Origin: DASZHA01 sp035938265
GTDB taxonomy: Bacteria > Chloroflexota > Dormibacteria > DASZGP01
DNA: 33,416 bases
Direction: 5' to 3'
Assembly (NCBI GenBank): GCA_035938265.1
Contig: DASZHA010000119.1
Location: 1-33,416 of the forward strand
Below, in pieces: positions 17,425-26,287 of the stretch. Under the pieces are notes generated by a model, which did no database searches, had not been told where the DNA came from, and worked only from the letters and a program-made list of their open reading frames with translations. Each line of letters opens with the position of its first letter. Position 1 is the stretch's first letter. The translations under genes were made by a program, and so were the position numbers.

Positions 17425-18561
17425 TTAAACCGCGAGCGCCCCCACCCTGTTCCGCGCCCATGCGTCAGCCTCCAGCAGGGTCTCGACCGAGTCCGCCGGC
17501 GCCGCGTCGTGGGCCTCGAGGGCATCGGCCACCGAGGGGACGATCTGGTCGAACGGTAGCCGGCCGTCCAGGAACAGACGGACCGCCACCTCGTTGGCAG
17601 CATTCAGCACGGCGGGATAAGTCTTACCCTTCTTGCCCGCCTCGAAGCCCAGCTCGATCGCCGGGTAGCGGCGCGGATCGGGTGACTCGAACTCCAGCTT
17701 CTTGATGTCCGCCAGGCGCAGGGACTTGGGATGGCGGAACAGGCGCTCCGGGTAGCCGAGGGTGATCGAGATCGGGACCCGCATGTCGGGATAGCCGAGT
17801 ACAGCCTTGGTGGTTCCGTCTACGAACTCGACCATGCTGTGGACGATCGACTGGGGGTGGATCGCCACTCTCATCTGGTCGTAGGGAATGTCGAACAGGT
17901 GGTGCAGCTCGATCAGCTCGAGCGCCTTGTTCATCATCGTCGCCGAGTCGATCGTTATCTTGGGCCCCATCTTCCAGGTGGGGTGCTTCAGCGCCTGGTC
18001 GATGGTGACATCGGCCAGCGCGTCCAGTGGCAGCTTACGGAACGGGCCGCCCGACCCGGTCAGGGTGATCCCGCTGATGGTGGTCAGGTCTTCGCCCCAC
18101 CGGCACTGCCAGATCGCGGAGTGCTCGCTGTCGATGGGCAGGATCCAGCGACCCTTCTCCCGCGCCTGGGCCATCACCAGCTCGCCCGCCACCACCAGCG
18201 CCTCCTTGCTGGCGAGGGCGACGTCCTTGTCAGCGCCGAGCGCCGCCAGCGTCGGCCGCAGCGATGCGGCTCCGCTGATCGCCACCACCACCAGGTCGGC
18301 CCTGGGGTGGGTGGCCGCCTGCATCACCGCCTCCTCGCCGATCTCGATGCCTTTGGGGGCCTTGCTCCGATCGGGGGGCAGCGCCGCCGCCGCAGCGTAG
18401 GTCTGGTTATGCCGCATCACAATCTTGGCCAGTCCCGCGACGTCGCTGCCCGCGGTGACGGCGACCAGGTCGAGCCGATCGGGGAACTCCTCGACCACGT
18501 CGATGACCTGCTGCCCGATGGAACCGGTTGCCCCCAACAGCGCCACGCTGCGGAAGTTCAC
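17425..18561 (-). CDS. dxr: 1-deoxy-D-xylulose 5-phosphate reductoisomerase
   Basis: DXR converts DXP to MEP with NADPH, the committed step of the MEP pathway. The 378 residues start with the NADPH-binding loop LLGATGSIGQQVIDVVEEFP. The metal and substrate site includes IDSEHSAIW and TGSGGPFR, and the flexible-loop region HPTWKMGPKITIDSATMMNK is standard. The C-terminal helical domain completes a normal length. The GTG start overlaps the cdsA stop (GTGA), so translation is coupled. It sits in the classic cdsA-dxr-rseP-ispG order. Confidence 0.98.
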   Translation of the reverse strand: MNFRSVALLGATGSIGQQVIDVVEEFPDRLDLVAVTAGSDVAGLAKIVMRHNQTYAAAAALPPDRSKAPKGIEIGEEAVMQAATHPRADLVVVAISGAASLRPTLAALGADKDVALASKEALVVAGELVMAQAREKGRWILPIDSEHSAIWQCRWGEDLTTISGITLTGSGGPFRKLPLDALADVTIDQALKHPTWKMGPKITIDSATMMNKALELIELHHLFDIPYDQMRVAIHPQSIVHSMVEFVDGTTKAVLGYPDMRVPISITLGYPERLFRHPKSLRLADIKKLEFESPDPRRYPAIELGFEAGKKGKTYPAVLNAANEVAVRLFLDGRLPFDQIVPSVADALEAHDAAPADSVETLLEADAWARNRVGALAV

Positions 18562-19442
18562 AGGGGCAGCCGGAGATGCACGACCAAGATCAGGTAATAG
18601 TAGGCAACCCCCGGGATCAGGACGAGGCTGTCGATACGATCCAGCAGCCCCCCGTGACCGGGGAGCAGGTTGCTGGCGTCCTTGACGCCGGCGCTGCGCT
18701 TGAACTGCGACTCGATCAGGTCGCCCGCCTGGGCGGCGACGGCCACCAGCGCGCCCAGGATCAGGCCGTGGACAAACGGGAGGTCGGCCAGGGTCGAGAG
18801 CGCCGCGAACGCGATTGTGGCCGCGATGAAGCCGCCGACCGCGCCCTCAACGCTCTTGTTGGGGCTGATCGAGGGAAAGAAGCGATGGCGCCCGAGCCGG
18901 CTGCCGACGAGCAGGGCCACGGTGTCGCCGATCATCGTCGATCCCGCCAGCGCCACCACCCAGGCGAAGCCGATGCGCCCGGGGTCGGGGTCGTGGGCGG
19001 TGTAGAGCGCGAAGTAAAAGCCAAGGGTCCAGCCCAGGTACAGGGCGCCGGCCAGGGCCAGGGCCCAACGCACCATCGAGTTCCCCGGCTGCCTCAGGAA
19101 GAGGAAGCCACCCAGGCCGACCGCCACCGCCAGCGACAGGGCGGCGGGCAGCGCCCAGGTTGCGAAGCCGTCGATTTGGAAGCGGAAGAGCAGGACCAGG
19201 GTGAGGGGAAAGAGCACCCACGGCGCCGCCGCATAGCCCATGCGGCGCGTGATCAGGTAGTACTCCACCGTTCCCACCGTCACCAGGGCGCCGATGAGGA
19301 TGGAGAGCCAGACGATGCCGGCGACCAACGCCGACAGGAGCATGACCAGCAGCACCGCCGCCACCGCGATTCGCAGCAGCATGGCGCTGGGCGACCGCGG
19401 GACGGGCACGCGGGCTCCCGCAGCGGCGTCAGGCGACGCCAT
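18558..19442 (-). CDS. cdsA: Phosphatidate cytidylyltransferase (CDP-diacylglycerol synthase)
   Basis: CdsA makes CDP-diacylglycerol from phosphatidate and CTP in the inner membrane. The 294-residue protein has about seven to eight hydrophobic spans and the full C-terminal family signature SQFKRSAGVKDASNLLPGHG, followed by GLLDRID, with the metal-binding Asp residues. The ATG at 19442 gives a 14-base overlap with the end of uppS and has GGGAG just upstream. The longer open frame to 19523 would add 27 Arg/Ser/Pro-rich residues that are shadow sequence of uppS. Confidence 0.96.
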   Translation of the reverse strand: MASPDAAAGARVPVPRSPSAMLLRIAVAAVLLVMLLSALVAGIVWLSILIGALVTVGTVEYYLITRRMGYAAAPWVLFPLTLVLLFRFQIDGFATWALPAALSLAVAVGLGGFLFLRQPGNSMVRWALALAGALYLGWTLGFYFALYTAHDPDPGRIGFAWVVALAGSTMIGDTVALLVGSRLGRHRFFPSISPNKSVEGAVGGFIAATIAFAALSTLADLPFVHGLILGALVAVAAQAGDLIESQFKRSAGVKDASNLLPGHGGLLDRIDSLVLIPGVAYYYLILVVHLRLPL

Positions 19443-20145
19443 CGGCTCCCGCGGCCTGCCCCAGGCCGCCGAACTTGCGCTCCCGGGCCTGGAAGGCGTC
19501 GAGCGCCTGGCGGACGTCGGCAAGATCGAAGTCCGGCCACAGCGTCTCCGAGAAGAAGAACTCGGAGTACGCCGTCTCCCAGATCAGGAAGTTCGAGATT
19601 CGGTGCTCGCCCGCGGTGCGGATGACCAGCTCGGGCTCTGGCAGGTCGGGGTTGTAGAGGGCGGCGGTGATATCGGACTCCTCGATCCGGGCGGGGTCCC
19701 CGCCGCTGGCCATCACCTGGCGGGCGGCATCAACGATCTCGGCCCGCCCGCCGTAGTTGATCAGCAGGTTCAGGATTCGCCGCTGGTTGGGACGGGTGAG
19801 GTCCTCGGCCCACTCGATCTTCTCCAGCAGGCTGGGATTGAGCCCGGTGCGACGTCCCGTGATTCGCACCTGCACGCCGCGCTCATTGAGCTCGTTGATC
19901 TCCCGGTCGAGCGTCTGAGAGAAGAGCCGCATCAGGCCCTGGACCTCGGCCCGGGGCCGGCTCCAGTTCTCGGTGGAGAAGGCGTAGAGGCTGAGGATGG
20001 GGATGCCGAGGTCGTCGCATGCCTCCATCACTCTGCGGATCGCCTTCAGGCCGGCTCGGTGACCCTCGAGACGTGGTCGGTGACGGCGACGGGCCCAGCG
20101 GCCGTTGCCGTCCATGATGATGGCGACGTGGGTGGGGACGCTCAT
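19429..20145 (-). CDS. uppS: Undecaprenyl diphosphate synthase (cis-prenyltransferase)
   Basis: UppS adds isopentenyl units to farnesyl diphosphate to form the C55 carrier for cell-wall glycans. The 238 residues have the catalytic loop HVAIIMDGNGRWA (D12), the YAFSTENWSRP motif and the C-terminal substrate loop ELVIRTAGEHRISNFLIWE. The usual RTSGE appears here as RTAGE, a mild change. It begins a run with cdsA, dxr, rseP and ispG, so the lipid carrier enzyme is co-expressed with its precursor pathway. Confidence 0.98.
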   Translation of the reverse strand: MSVPTHVAIIMDGNGRWARRRHRPRLEGHRAGLKAIRRVMEACDDLGIPILSLYAFSTENWSRPRAEVQGLMRLFSQTLDREINELNERGVQVRITGRRTGLNPSLLEKIEWAEDLTRPNQRRILNLLINYGGRAEIVDAARQVMASGGDPARIEESDITAALYNPDLPEPELVIRTAGEHRISNFLIWETAYSEFFFSETLWPDFDLADVRQALDAFQARERKFGGLGQAAGADGVA

Positions 20146-20154
20146 GTTCGTTGA

Positions 20155-20160
20155 ATTATC
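20155..20160 (-). promoter_or_regulatory. Possible -10 element of uppS, leaderless type
   Basis: The minus strand reads GATAAT, 9 bases before the uppS ATG, within GCCGATAATTCA (20163-20152), the same 12-mer found before rel. The 39-base gap after frr has no Shine-Dalgarno. No -35 match is evident. Confidence 0.5.
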
Positions 20161-20184
20161 GGCTGACCCCGACCCCCCGCCGGT

Positions 20185-20742
20185 TCAGACCTCGAGGATC
20201 TCGGCTTCCTTCTTGTGGCCGTCCTCGTCGGCAACATGGATGAATTTGTCGGTGACCTTCTGGAGCTGCTCCTGGCCGCGCTTGGCGTCGTCCTGCGAGA
20301 TCAGCCCCTCCTTCTCCAGCTCCTGGATCCCGTGCTGCTCGTCACGCCGGATGTTTCGGATCGCCACCCGGGCCTCCTCGACGCGGTGCTTGACGACCTT
20401 GACCAGCTCCTTGCGGCGCTCCTCGGTCAGCGGCGGGAACGGGATGCGGATGACCTGGCCGTCGTTGGCCGGGTTGAGCCCCAGCTCGGACTTCTGCAGG
20501 GCCCGTTCAATGTTGGCGATGGCGCTGCGGTCGTAGGGCTGGATCACCAGCAGCCGGGGCTCGGGCGAGTGCACCTGGGCCAGCTGTTGAAGGGGGGTCT
20601 GGGCGCCGTAATAGTCGACCTGGACCCGGTCCACCAGCGCCGGGCTGGCGCGGCCCGTCCTGACCGTGGAGAGCTCTCGGTGCATCGCATCAATCGACTT
20701 CTGCATCTTGACTTCGGCCTCTTTCAGCAGGTCGTCGATCAT
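20185..20742 (-). CDS. frr: Ribosome recycling factor
   Basis: RRF splits post-termination ribosomes together with EF-G. The 185-residue length is standard. It has the long three-helix-bundle pattern with MHRELSTVRTGRASPALVDR near the N-terminus, VDYYGAQTPLQQLAQV, and the conserved helix IRIPFPPLTEERRKELVKVV, followed by RNIRRDEQ. The ATG at 20742 has GGGGA 4 bases upstream. It follows pyrH by 32 bases, the near-universal tsf-pyrH-frr order. Confidence 0.98.
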   Translation of the reverse strand: MIDDLLKEAEVKMQKSIDAMHRELSTVRTGRASPALVDRVQVDYYGAQTPLQQLAQVHSPEPRLLVIQPYDRSAIANIERALQKSELGLNPANDGQVIRIPFPPLTEERRKELVKVVKHRVEEARVAIRNIRRDEQHGIQELEKEGLISQDDAKRGQEQLQKVTDKFIHVADEDGHKKEAEILEV

Positions 20743-20774
20743 GGCGTCCCCATGCTACCGCCTAAAACGGCGGC

Positions 20775-21503
20775 CTACCGGCCGTATACCAGGGTCCCGA
20801 TCTCCTCGCCAAAGACGACCTTCTCGACGTTTCCTTCCTGGAACAGGTTGAAGACGATGATCGGGAGGTTGTTCTCCATGCACATGGTTATGGCGGTGGC
20901 GTCCATGACGTTGAGCCCCTGGTTGAGGACGTCGAGGTAGCTCAGGGTGCGGTAGCGCTCGGCGTTCGGATCCTGCAGCGGGTCAGCGCTGTAGATGCCG
21001 TCGACCTTGGTGGCCTTGAGGATGACGTCCACCTCCAATTCGACGCCGCGAAGGGCGGCGGCGGTGTCGGTGGTGAAGTACGGGTTGCCGGTGCCAGCCG
21101 CCAGGATGATGACGCGGCCCTTCTCCAGGTGGCGGACCGCCCGCCGCCGGATGTAGGGCTCGGCGATGGCGGCCATGGTGATCGCCGACTGCACGCGGGT
21201 GGGCACGCCCAGCTTCTCGAGCGAGTCCTGCAGGGCGAGGGCGTTGATGACCGTGGCCAGCATCCCCATGTAATCGCCGGTGGTCCGGTCGATGCCGCCG
21301 AGGGCGCCACGGTAGATGTTGCCGCCGCCGATGACCACGGCAACCTCGACCTGCTGTTCCCGGACGCTGGCGATCTGCCGCGCGATCGTGGAAACGGTCT
21401 CGGGGTCGATGCCATAGCCCTGCTCGCCCATCAGGGCTTCTCCGCTGAGCTTGAGCAGGATCCGCTGGTAGCGCGGTTCCGGCGCCCCCTCCGAGGCCGT
21501 CAT
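20775..21503 (-). CDS. pyrH: Uridylate kinase
   Basis: PyrH phosphorylates UMP to UDP and is the bacterial amino-acid-kinase-fold enzyme, usually regulated by GTP and UTP. The 242 residues include YQRILLKLSGEALMGE, the glycine loop VVIGGGNIYRG, DYMGMLATVINALALQD, and the nucleotide site GTGNPYFTTDTAAALRG and ATKVDGIYSADP. The start is 10 bases behind the tsf stop, within an operon. Confidence 0.98.
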   Translation of the reverse strand: MTASEGAPEPRYQRILLKLSGEALMGEQGYGIDPETVSTIARQIASVREQQVEVAVVIGGGNIYRGALGGIDRTTGDYMGMLATVINALALQDSLEKLGVPTRVQSAITMAAIAEPYIRRRAVRHLEKGRVIILAAGTGNPYFTTDTAAALRGVELEVDVILKATKVDGIYSADPLQDPNAERYRTLSYLDVLNQGLNVMDATAITMCMENNLPIIVFNLFQEGNVEKVVFGEEIGTLVYGR

Positions 21504-21513
21504 GCCAACAAGC

Positions 21514-22173
21514 CTATCCGGTGGGCTCCCCTGCGTGGAGGTCGATCACCGCTGTCTCGCCGACCTTGAAGCGGGCAAAGCGCGACACCACGATGTTCTC
21601 CTTCAGCTGGGCAGCGGCCTCGTCAACCAGGTCCTGGACCTTCTTCTTGTCGTCCTTGGCCCACTTCTGCTCCAGCAGGCAGACCTCCTGGTAGAAGGCG
21701 TTGAGCTTACCCTCGGCGATCTTCTCAGCCATCGCCTCCTTGCCCTGGTCCTTGGCCTGGGCCAGCGCCACGTCACGCTCCCGCTGAACCACGGCCGGGG
21801 GGACCTCCTCGCGACGGACGTACTTGACCTGGTCGGACCCGGCCACCTGCAGCGCCAGCTCGCGAGCAAGGTTCTGGAAGATCTCGTTGCGGGCTACGAA
21901 GTCCGACTCGCTGTTGACCTCGACCATGGCCCCAATCCGGCCCAGGCCCTCGGGGTCGGCGGCGGTGGACCTGTGGACGTAGGCCGCGACCACGCCCTGG
22001 GCGGCGGTCCGGCCGGCGCGCTCTGACGCCTTGGTGATCCCCTTCTGCCGGAGCCAGTCCTTGGCCTTCTCGACGTCGCCACCGGTCTCCTCCAGGGCCT
22101 TCTTGCTGTCCATCATCCCCGCGTTGGTGGCGTCGCGAAGCGCCTTGATCAGCTGCGTGGTTACCTCAGGCAT
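21514..22173 (-). CDS. tsf: Elongation factor Ts
   Basis: EF-Ts exchanges GDP on EF-Tu. The 219 residues represent the short form of the family (E. coli has about 283). The N-terminal UBA-like domain has IKALRDATNAGMMDSKKALE, and the core has MVEVNSESDFVARNEIFQ with the Phe that contacts EF-Tu. The C-terminal subdomain is brief but ends in a normal fashion (FKVGETAVIDLHAGE). Its ATG shares one base with the rpsB stop (TGATG). Confidence 0.98.
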   Translation of the reverse strand: MPEVTTQLIKALRDATNAGMMDSKKALEETGGDVEKAKDWLRQKGITKASERAGRTAAQGVVAAYVHRSTAADPEGLGRIGAMVEVNSESDFVARNEIFQNLARELALQVAGSDQVKYVRREEVPPAVVQRERDVALAQAKDQGKEAMAEKIAEGKLNAFYQEVCLLEQKWAKDDKKKVQDLVDEAAAQLKENIVVSRFARFKVGETAVIDLHAGEPTG

Positions 22174-23168
22174 CAGGCATCTCCCATCATCTTGTCCTGC
22201 TCGTCGAGCCCCTCCAGCTCCTTGGCGAACTCCTCTTCGTCGATCTCAACCTCGGGCTTTTCGTCCTCGTCCACCTCCGGTACCGCGGCCGGGGCGGCGG
22301 CTGGGGCAGCCTCGGCGGGCGTGGTGGCGGCGGCCGGCTCAGGGGCGTCGGCGGCGGGCGCCGCCTCCAGCTCGGCGCTTGTCACCCCGGCGGCGACCAC
22401 CGCGCCGGCAGGCTCAAGCTCGCGCTTGGCCTCGGCGAGGGGTTCGCGGGCTTCGCCCTCGGCCGCCTCGGTCTCGGTGTCGGCGCGCAGCGCGCGGCCC
22501 TCGATGGCCGCCTCAGCGATCCGCCCGGTGATCAGGCGGACGGCGCGGATGGCGTCGTCGTTGCCGGGGATGACGTAGTCGATCAGGTCCGGGTCGCAGT
22601 TGGAGTCGGTGATGGCGATCACCGGGATCTTCAGCTTGCGGGCCTCGGTGACGGCGATGTGCTCCTTGCGCGGATCGACGACGAAGACCGCCGCCGGCAG
22701 CCGCTTCATATCAGCCATGCCCGCGAAGTTCCGCTCCAGCCGTTCGAGCTCATCCTCCAGCTTGGCCGCGTCCTTCTTGGTCAGCTGCTCGAAGCCACCG
22801 GCATCGCGCAGCTCGCGGAGATCGCGCATTCGTGAGAAGCGTTGCTGGATGATCTGGAAGTTGGTCAGCATGCCCCCCATCCAGCGATGGTTGACGTAGA
22901 ACTGGCCGCCGCGCTTGGCCTCCTCTTCGATGATCCCCTGGGCCTGCTTCTTGGTGCCGACGAAGAGCACCGACCCACCGGTGGCGACCTGTTCCACAAC
23001 CCACTTGTATGCGCCTTCAAGCAGGTCGACGGTCTGGGCCAGGTCGATCAGGTGGATGCCGTTACGCGCGGTGAAGATGTATGGCTTCATCTTCGGGTTC
23101 CAGCGACTGGTCTGGTGACCGAAGTGGACTCCGGCCTCAAGCAGCTGCTTGAGCGTGACCGTAGGCAT
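22173..23168 (-). CDS. rpsB: Ribosomal protein uS2 with a long acidic Ala/Pro/Glu tail
   Basis: Residues 1-227 are a normal uS2 (LKQLLEAGVHFGHQTSRWNP; RNGIHLIDLAQTV; FYVNHRWMGGMLTNFQII; VIAITDSNCDPDLIDYVIPG). About 104 further residues form a low-complexity tail rich in Ala, Pro and Glu, ending in a strongly acidic helix (EVDEDEKPEVEIDEEEFAKE). The ATG at 23168 is chosen because AAGGAGG lies 10 bases upstream. The frame is open 23 codons further, but those residues are Gly-rich leader sequence. It starts the rpsB-tsf-pyrH-frr operon. Confidence 0.96.
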   Translation of the reverse strand: MPTVTLKQLLEAGVHFGHQTSRWNPKMKPYIFTARNGIHLIDLAQTVDLLEGAYKWVVEQVATGGSVLFVGTKKQAQGIIEEEAKRGGQFYVNHRWMGGMLTNFQIIQQRFSRMRDLRELRDAGGFEQLTKKDAAKLEDELERLERNFAGMADMKRLPAAVFVVDPRKEHIAVTEARKLKIPVIAITDSNCDPDLIDYVIPGNDDAIRAVRLITGRIAEAAIEGRALRADTETEAAEGEAREPLAEAKRELEPAGAVVAAGVTSAELEAAPAADAPEPAAATTPAEAAPAAAPAAVPEVDEDEKPEVEIDEEEFAKELEGLDEQDKMMGDA

Positions 23169-23322
23169 GAGCTCGTGACCTCCTTGGTTGTGTCCGCCGC
23201 CACTCCCATCAGTCCCGGAACCGCCGAGCGGCACCACCGGGCTGGCGGAGTTGCGTGTGAATTCCGCGCGATTGCTCGCACGGTCGAACGAGTATATCGA
23301 GAGGAGCCGGGGCGAGCTTTGG
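23169..23322 (-). promoter_or_regulatory. rpsB leader and promoter region
   Basis: This 154-base gap is the longest in the window. A good -10 hexamer TATACT lies on the minus strand at 23296-23291, predicting a leader of about 115 bases before the rpsB ATG. No clear -35 is visible. The ribosome binding site AAGGAGG is at 23179-23185. A leader of this length could carry an S2 autoregulatory element, as in other bacteria, but I cannot fold it reliably here. No intrinsic terminator of the preceding gene is evident. Confidence 0.5.
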
Positions 23323-23691
23323 CTATTCCAGGTTGGTGACCAGGAACTCGTAGGCCACGACAGCGCCGAGCACGATTATGGCCAGCACCAGGGCAGCCAC
23401 CGTCCCGGTGGCCACCGATGCGGCGATTCCGATCAAAAGGAGGATGGCTCCGCCACCGAGCTCGATCCGCAGCCTTCTGGCGCGTCGTCGAGCGGCCGCC
23501 TCTCGGTCCTCGAGGAGGTCCGAGCTGGGGAAGGTCAGATCTGGCAGACCCGGCGGGGGCTGGTCGAGGTCGATGACTTCAGGCGGAGCCTCGCCGCCCG
23601 GCTCGGAATCGACCTTGGTGTCGTCCGGGGGAGTCGCTTCGGGATTCTCGATATCGGAGGCCCCGGAGCCGGTCGGCTGGTCCTCGGCCAC
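23323..23691 (-). CDS. Hypothetical two-span membrane protein of 122 residues
   Basis: The first 65 residues are acidic and Pro-rich (many D, E and P), probably disordered. A basic patch (REAAARRRARRLR, about residues 63-75) precedes two hydrophobic segments at about 78-94 and 96-116 (GGGAILLLIGIAASVATGT; AALVLAIIVLGAVVAYEFLV). The basic patch would sit at the inner membrane face. The GTG start follows the topA stop by 5 bases, so it is probably co-transcribed with topA. I recognise no family, and the function is unknown. Confidence 0.7.
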   Translation of the reverse strand: MAEDQPTGSGASDIENPEATPPDDTKVDSEPGGEAPPEVIDLDQPPPGLPDLTFPSSDLLEDREAAARRRARRLRIELGGGAILLLIGIAASVATGTVAALVLAIIVLGAVVAYEFLVTNLE

Positions 23692-23696
23692 GAGGG

Positions 23697-26279
23697 TCAG
23701 CTCCCGCTGCTGGCGGGTGCCTGGCGAACTTCGGGGTCGCTTTTCCCGCCGCTGTCCCCATCTGCCAGTGGTATCACTGCGGCCACCGCGCCATCGACTT
23801 CGGCGACCGGCACGTCCACCTCGTCAATTGCCTCAGCCGAGGCCGGCTCGTCGGCAGCGCCCCCATTTTCGGCTGATGCCGGCTCGCCGCCCTCGCCGGC
23901 CACAGCCGCCTCCACGTGCCGGCACTTGGGATAGCCCGAGCAGCCGATGAAGGCGCCGCGACGGCCCTGCCGGACCAGCAACGGCTTACCGCACTCCGGA
24001 CAATCGCGGCCGGCCAGGACCGGCTGCGGGCGGGAGCGTTGCCCCTGGATGAACTTGCAGTCTGGGTAACGCGAGCAGCCCAGGAACTCGCCCATGCGGC
24101 CGCGCTTTTTGACCAGCTCGCCTTCGCCGCACGTCGGGCAGGTGGCGCCCTCCTCGAGCTGTTCGCCGCCGCCGCCGGCGCCTGCACTGGCCTCCTTATC
24201 GATGTAGCGACAGTCCGGGTATCCGGAGCAGCCGATGAATGGACCCCGCCGGCTCTGCCTCTGCACCAACGGCTTGCCGCATAGCGGGCACGGCTTGCCA
24301 ACCTCCTGCGGCGCCTGGCGCTCCTCGCGGTCCTTGATGTAATCGCAATTGGGGTAGCGCGAGCAGCCGACGAACTCGCCGTAGCGGCCCTCACGCTTGA
24401 CCAGCTCGCCCTCGCCGCACTTCGGGCACATCTCCCCGGTGCGCTCCGCCTGGGGCCGAACCGGCTCGGCTTCGGCGGCCTTGCTCAGCAGCGCGTTCAG
24501 CTCCTCGTTGAAGTCGCGCATGAATGGCACCCACGCCTGGCCGTTCTCGATCTTGTCGAGGTTGGCCTCCATGTCGGCGGTGAAGTCGTACTCCAGGAAC
24601 TCTTCGAAGTTGGCGACCAGGAAGGCCGTTACCGCCTTGCCCAGCGGCGTCGGGTGCAACCGGCGCTCGATGACCTTGACGTAGCCCCTCTTCTCGATGG
24701 TGTCGATGGTCGGCGCGTAGGTGCTGGGACGTCCGATGCCGCGCTCCTCGAGCTCCTTGATCAACGAGGCCTCGGTATAGCGCGGCGGTGGCTGGGTGAA
24801 GTGCTGCTCGCTGACGAGCTCCAGCTTGTCGACCACCTCGCCGGCGCTGAGCTCGGGGATGCCAGTCTCGTCGTCGACCTCCCGCTCCCAGACGCGTTCG
24901 AAACCGTCGAAGCGTCGAATCGACCCGGTGGCGCGGAAGACGTACTCGGCAGCGCCGATGTCGACACGGGTCTGCTCGTAGCGCGCCGGCGCCATCTGGC
25001 TGGCCATGAAGCGGCGCCAGATCAGCGTGTAGAGGCGCTGCTGGTCGCTGCTCAGGTAACGCTCCACCGACTCCGGCGTCCGGCGGACGTCAGTCGGCCG
25101 GATCGCCTCGTGGGCTCCCTGGGCCTCGACCGCTGCCTTGCCCTTCTTCTTTTCCCACTGGCGTGGGTTGGAGTAGTCCGCGCCGAAGCGCTCCGTGACC
25201 AGGTCCTTGGCGGCGGCGATGGCCTCGTTGCTGAGCCGGGTCTGGTCGGTTCGCATGTAGGTGATCAGACCGGTGAGGCCCTCAGGGCCCAGCTCCACGC
25301 CCTCGTACAGCTGCTGGGCAACCTGCATCGCCTTGCGCGGCCCGAAGCGGAGCCGGGTGGAGGCGTCCTGCTGCAGGGTGCTGGTCTCGTAGGGTGCCCG
25401 CGGGTTGCTGGCCCGCTCGCGGGTCTCCACCGACCGAACCGTGTAGGTCGCGTTCTCGAGCTTGGCCAGCACCTCCTGGGTGGTGGCCTCGTCGGGGAGC
25501 TCGGGGCGGAGGAAGTCGTCCTTCTCGGCCTCCGGCATGGCGTCGCCGTTCCTCTCGCCGGCGCCGTTTTCCTCCGCCTCCGCCGAGTCGGCGGGACGGG
25601 TGGTAAGCATTCGCGCGGTGAACTCCGGCTCGCGCTCCGGGTGCTTGAGCCGCGCCTCTAGCGACCAGTACTCACGTGCCTGGAAGGCCTCGATCTCCGC
25701 CTCGCGCTCGGTCACCAGGCGGACCGCCACCGACTGCACCCGGCCCGCCGAGATGCTGGGCTTGACCTTGCGCCAGAGCACAGGGCTCACCTTGTAGCCC
25801 ATCAGCCGGTCGATGACCCGCCGCGCGCGCTGGGCGCTGACCAGGTCGACGTCGATCTTGCGCGGCTCCTGGAGGGCTCTTTCGACGCCGCTCTTGGTGA
25901 TCTCCTCAAACTCCACGCGACTGGGGTCGTCGAGCTTGAGCACCTCGGCGATATGCCAGGAGATGCTCTCGCCCTCGCGATCAGGGTCGGTGGCCAGCAC
26001 CACCTCGCTGGCGCCCTTGGCTGCCCTCCGGAGGTCGGTGATCACCTTCTCCTTGCCCGGTATGACGACGTACGTCTGCTCGAAGTCGTGCTCCTCGTCA
26101 ATACCCATGTCGCTCTTGGGAAGGTCACGAATCGCGCCCATGGAGGCGCGCACGGTGTAGCGGCCACCGAGGTAGCGCTCAAGAGTCCTGGCCTTGGCAG
26201 GCGACTCGACGATGATCAGCGGGCTACCGGAACCTGGGGTTGCCGTCCCGGTTCTGGTCTGCCCCTTAGCCTTTGGCAC
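23697..26279 (-). CDS. topA: DNA topoisomerase I (type IA)
   Basis: TopA relaxes negative supercoils through a 5'-phosphotyrosine intermediate. The 860 residues begin with the TOPRIM domain (LIIVESPAKARTLERYLGG; DPDREGESISWH). The active tyrosine is Y341 in LITYMRTDQTRLS. Residues 618-786 hold four zinc-finger repeats of the C4 topoisomerase type. Repeats 1 and 3 share the pattern CPxCGEGELVK, and repeats 2 and 4 share CPxCGKPLxxRQ, so the set looks like a duplicated pair. A C-terminal acidic Ala/Glu/Asp tail of about 70 residues follows. The start is GTG, with a -10-like hexamer 8 bases upstream. Confidence 0.97.
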   Translation of the reverse strand: MPKAKGQTRTGTATPGSGSPLIIVESPAKARTLERYLGGRYTVRASMGAIRDLPKSDMGIDEEHDFEQTYVVIPGKEKVITDLRRAAKGASEVVLATDPDREGESISWHIAEVLKLDDPSRVEFEEITKSGVERALQEPRKIDVDLVSAQRARRVIDRLMGYKVSPVLWRKVKPSISAGRVQSVAVRLVTEREAEIEAFQAREYWSLEARLKHPEREPEFTARMLTTRPADSAEAEENGAGERNGDAMPEAEKDDFLRPELPDEATTQEVLAKLENATYTVRSVETRERASNPRAPYETSTLQQDASTRLRFGPRKAMQVAQQLYEGVELGPEGLTGLITYMRTDQTRLSNEAIAAAKDLVTERFGADYSNPRQWEKKKGKAAVEAQGAHEAIRPTDVRRTPESVERYLSSDQQRLYTLIWRRFMASQMAPARYEQTRVDIGAAEYVFRATGSIRRFDGFERVWEREVDDETGIPELSAGEVVDKLELVSEQHFTQPPPRYTEASLIKELEERGIGRPSTYAPTIDTIEKRGYVKVIERRLHPTPLGKAVTAFLVANFEEFLEYDFTADMEANLDKIENGQAWVPFMRDFNEELNALLSKAAEAEPVRPQAERTGEMCPKCGEGELVKREGRYGEFVGCSRYPNCDYIKDREERQAPQEVGKPCPLCGKPLVQRQSRRGPFIGCSGYPDCRYIDKEASAGAGGGGEQLEEGATCPTCGEGELVKKRGRMGEFLGCSRYPDCKFIQGQRSRPQPVLAGRDCPECGKPLLVRQGRRGAFIGCSGYPKCRHVEAAVAGEGGEPASAENGGAADEPASAEAIDEVDVPVAEVDGAVAAVIPLADGDSGGKSDPEVRQAPASSGS

Positions 26280-26287
26280 GGTTCGAC

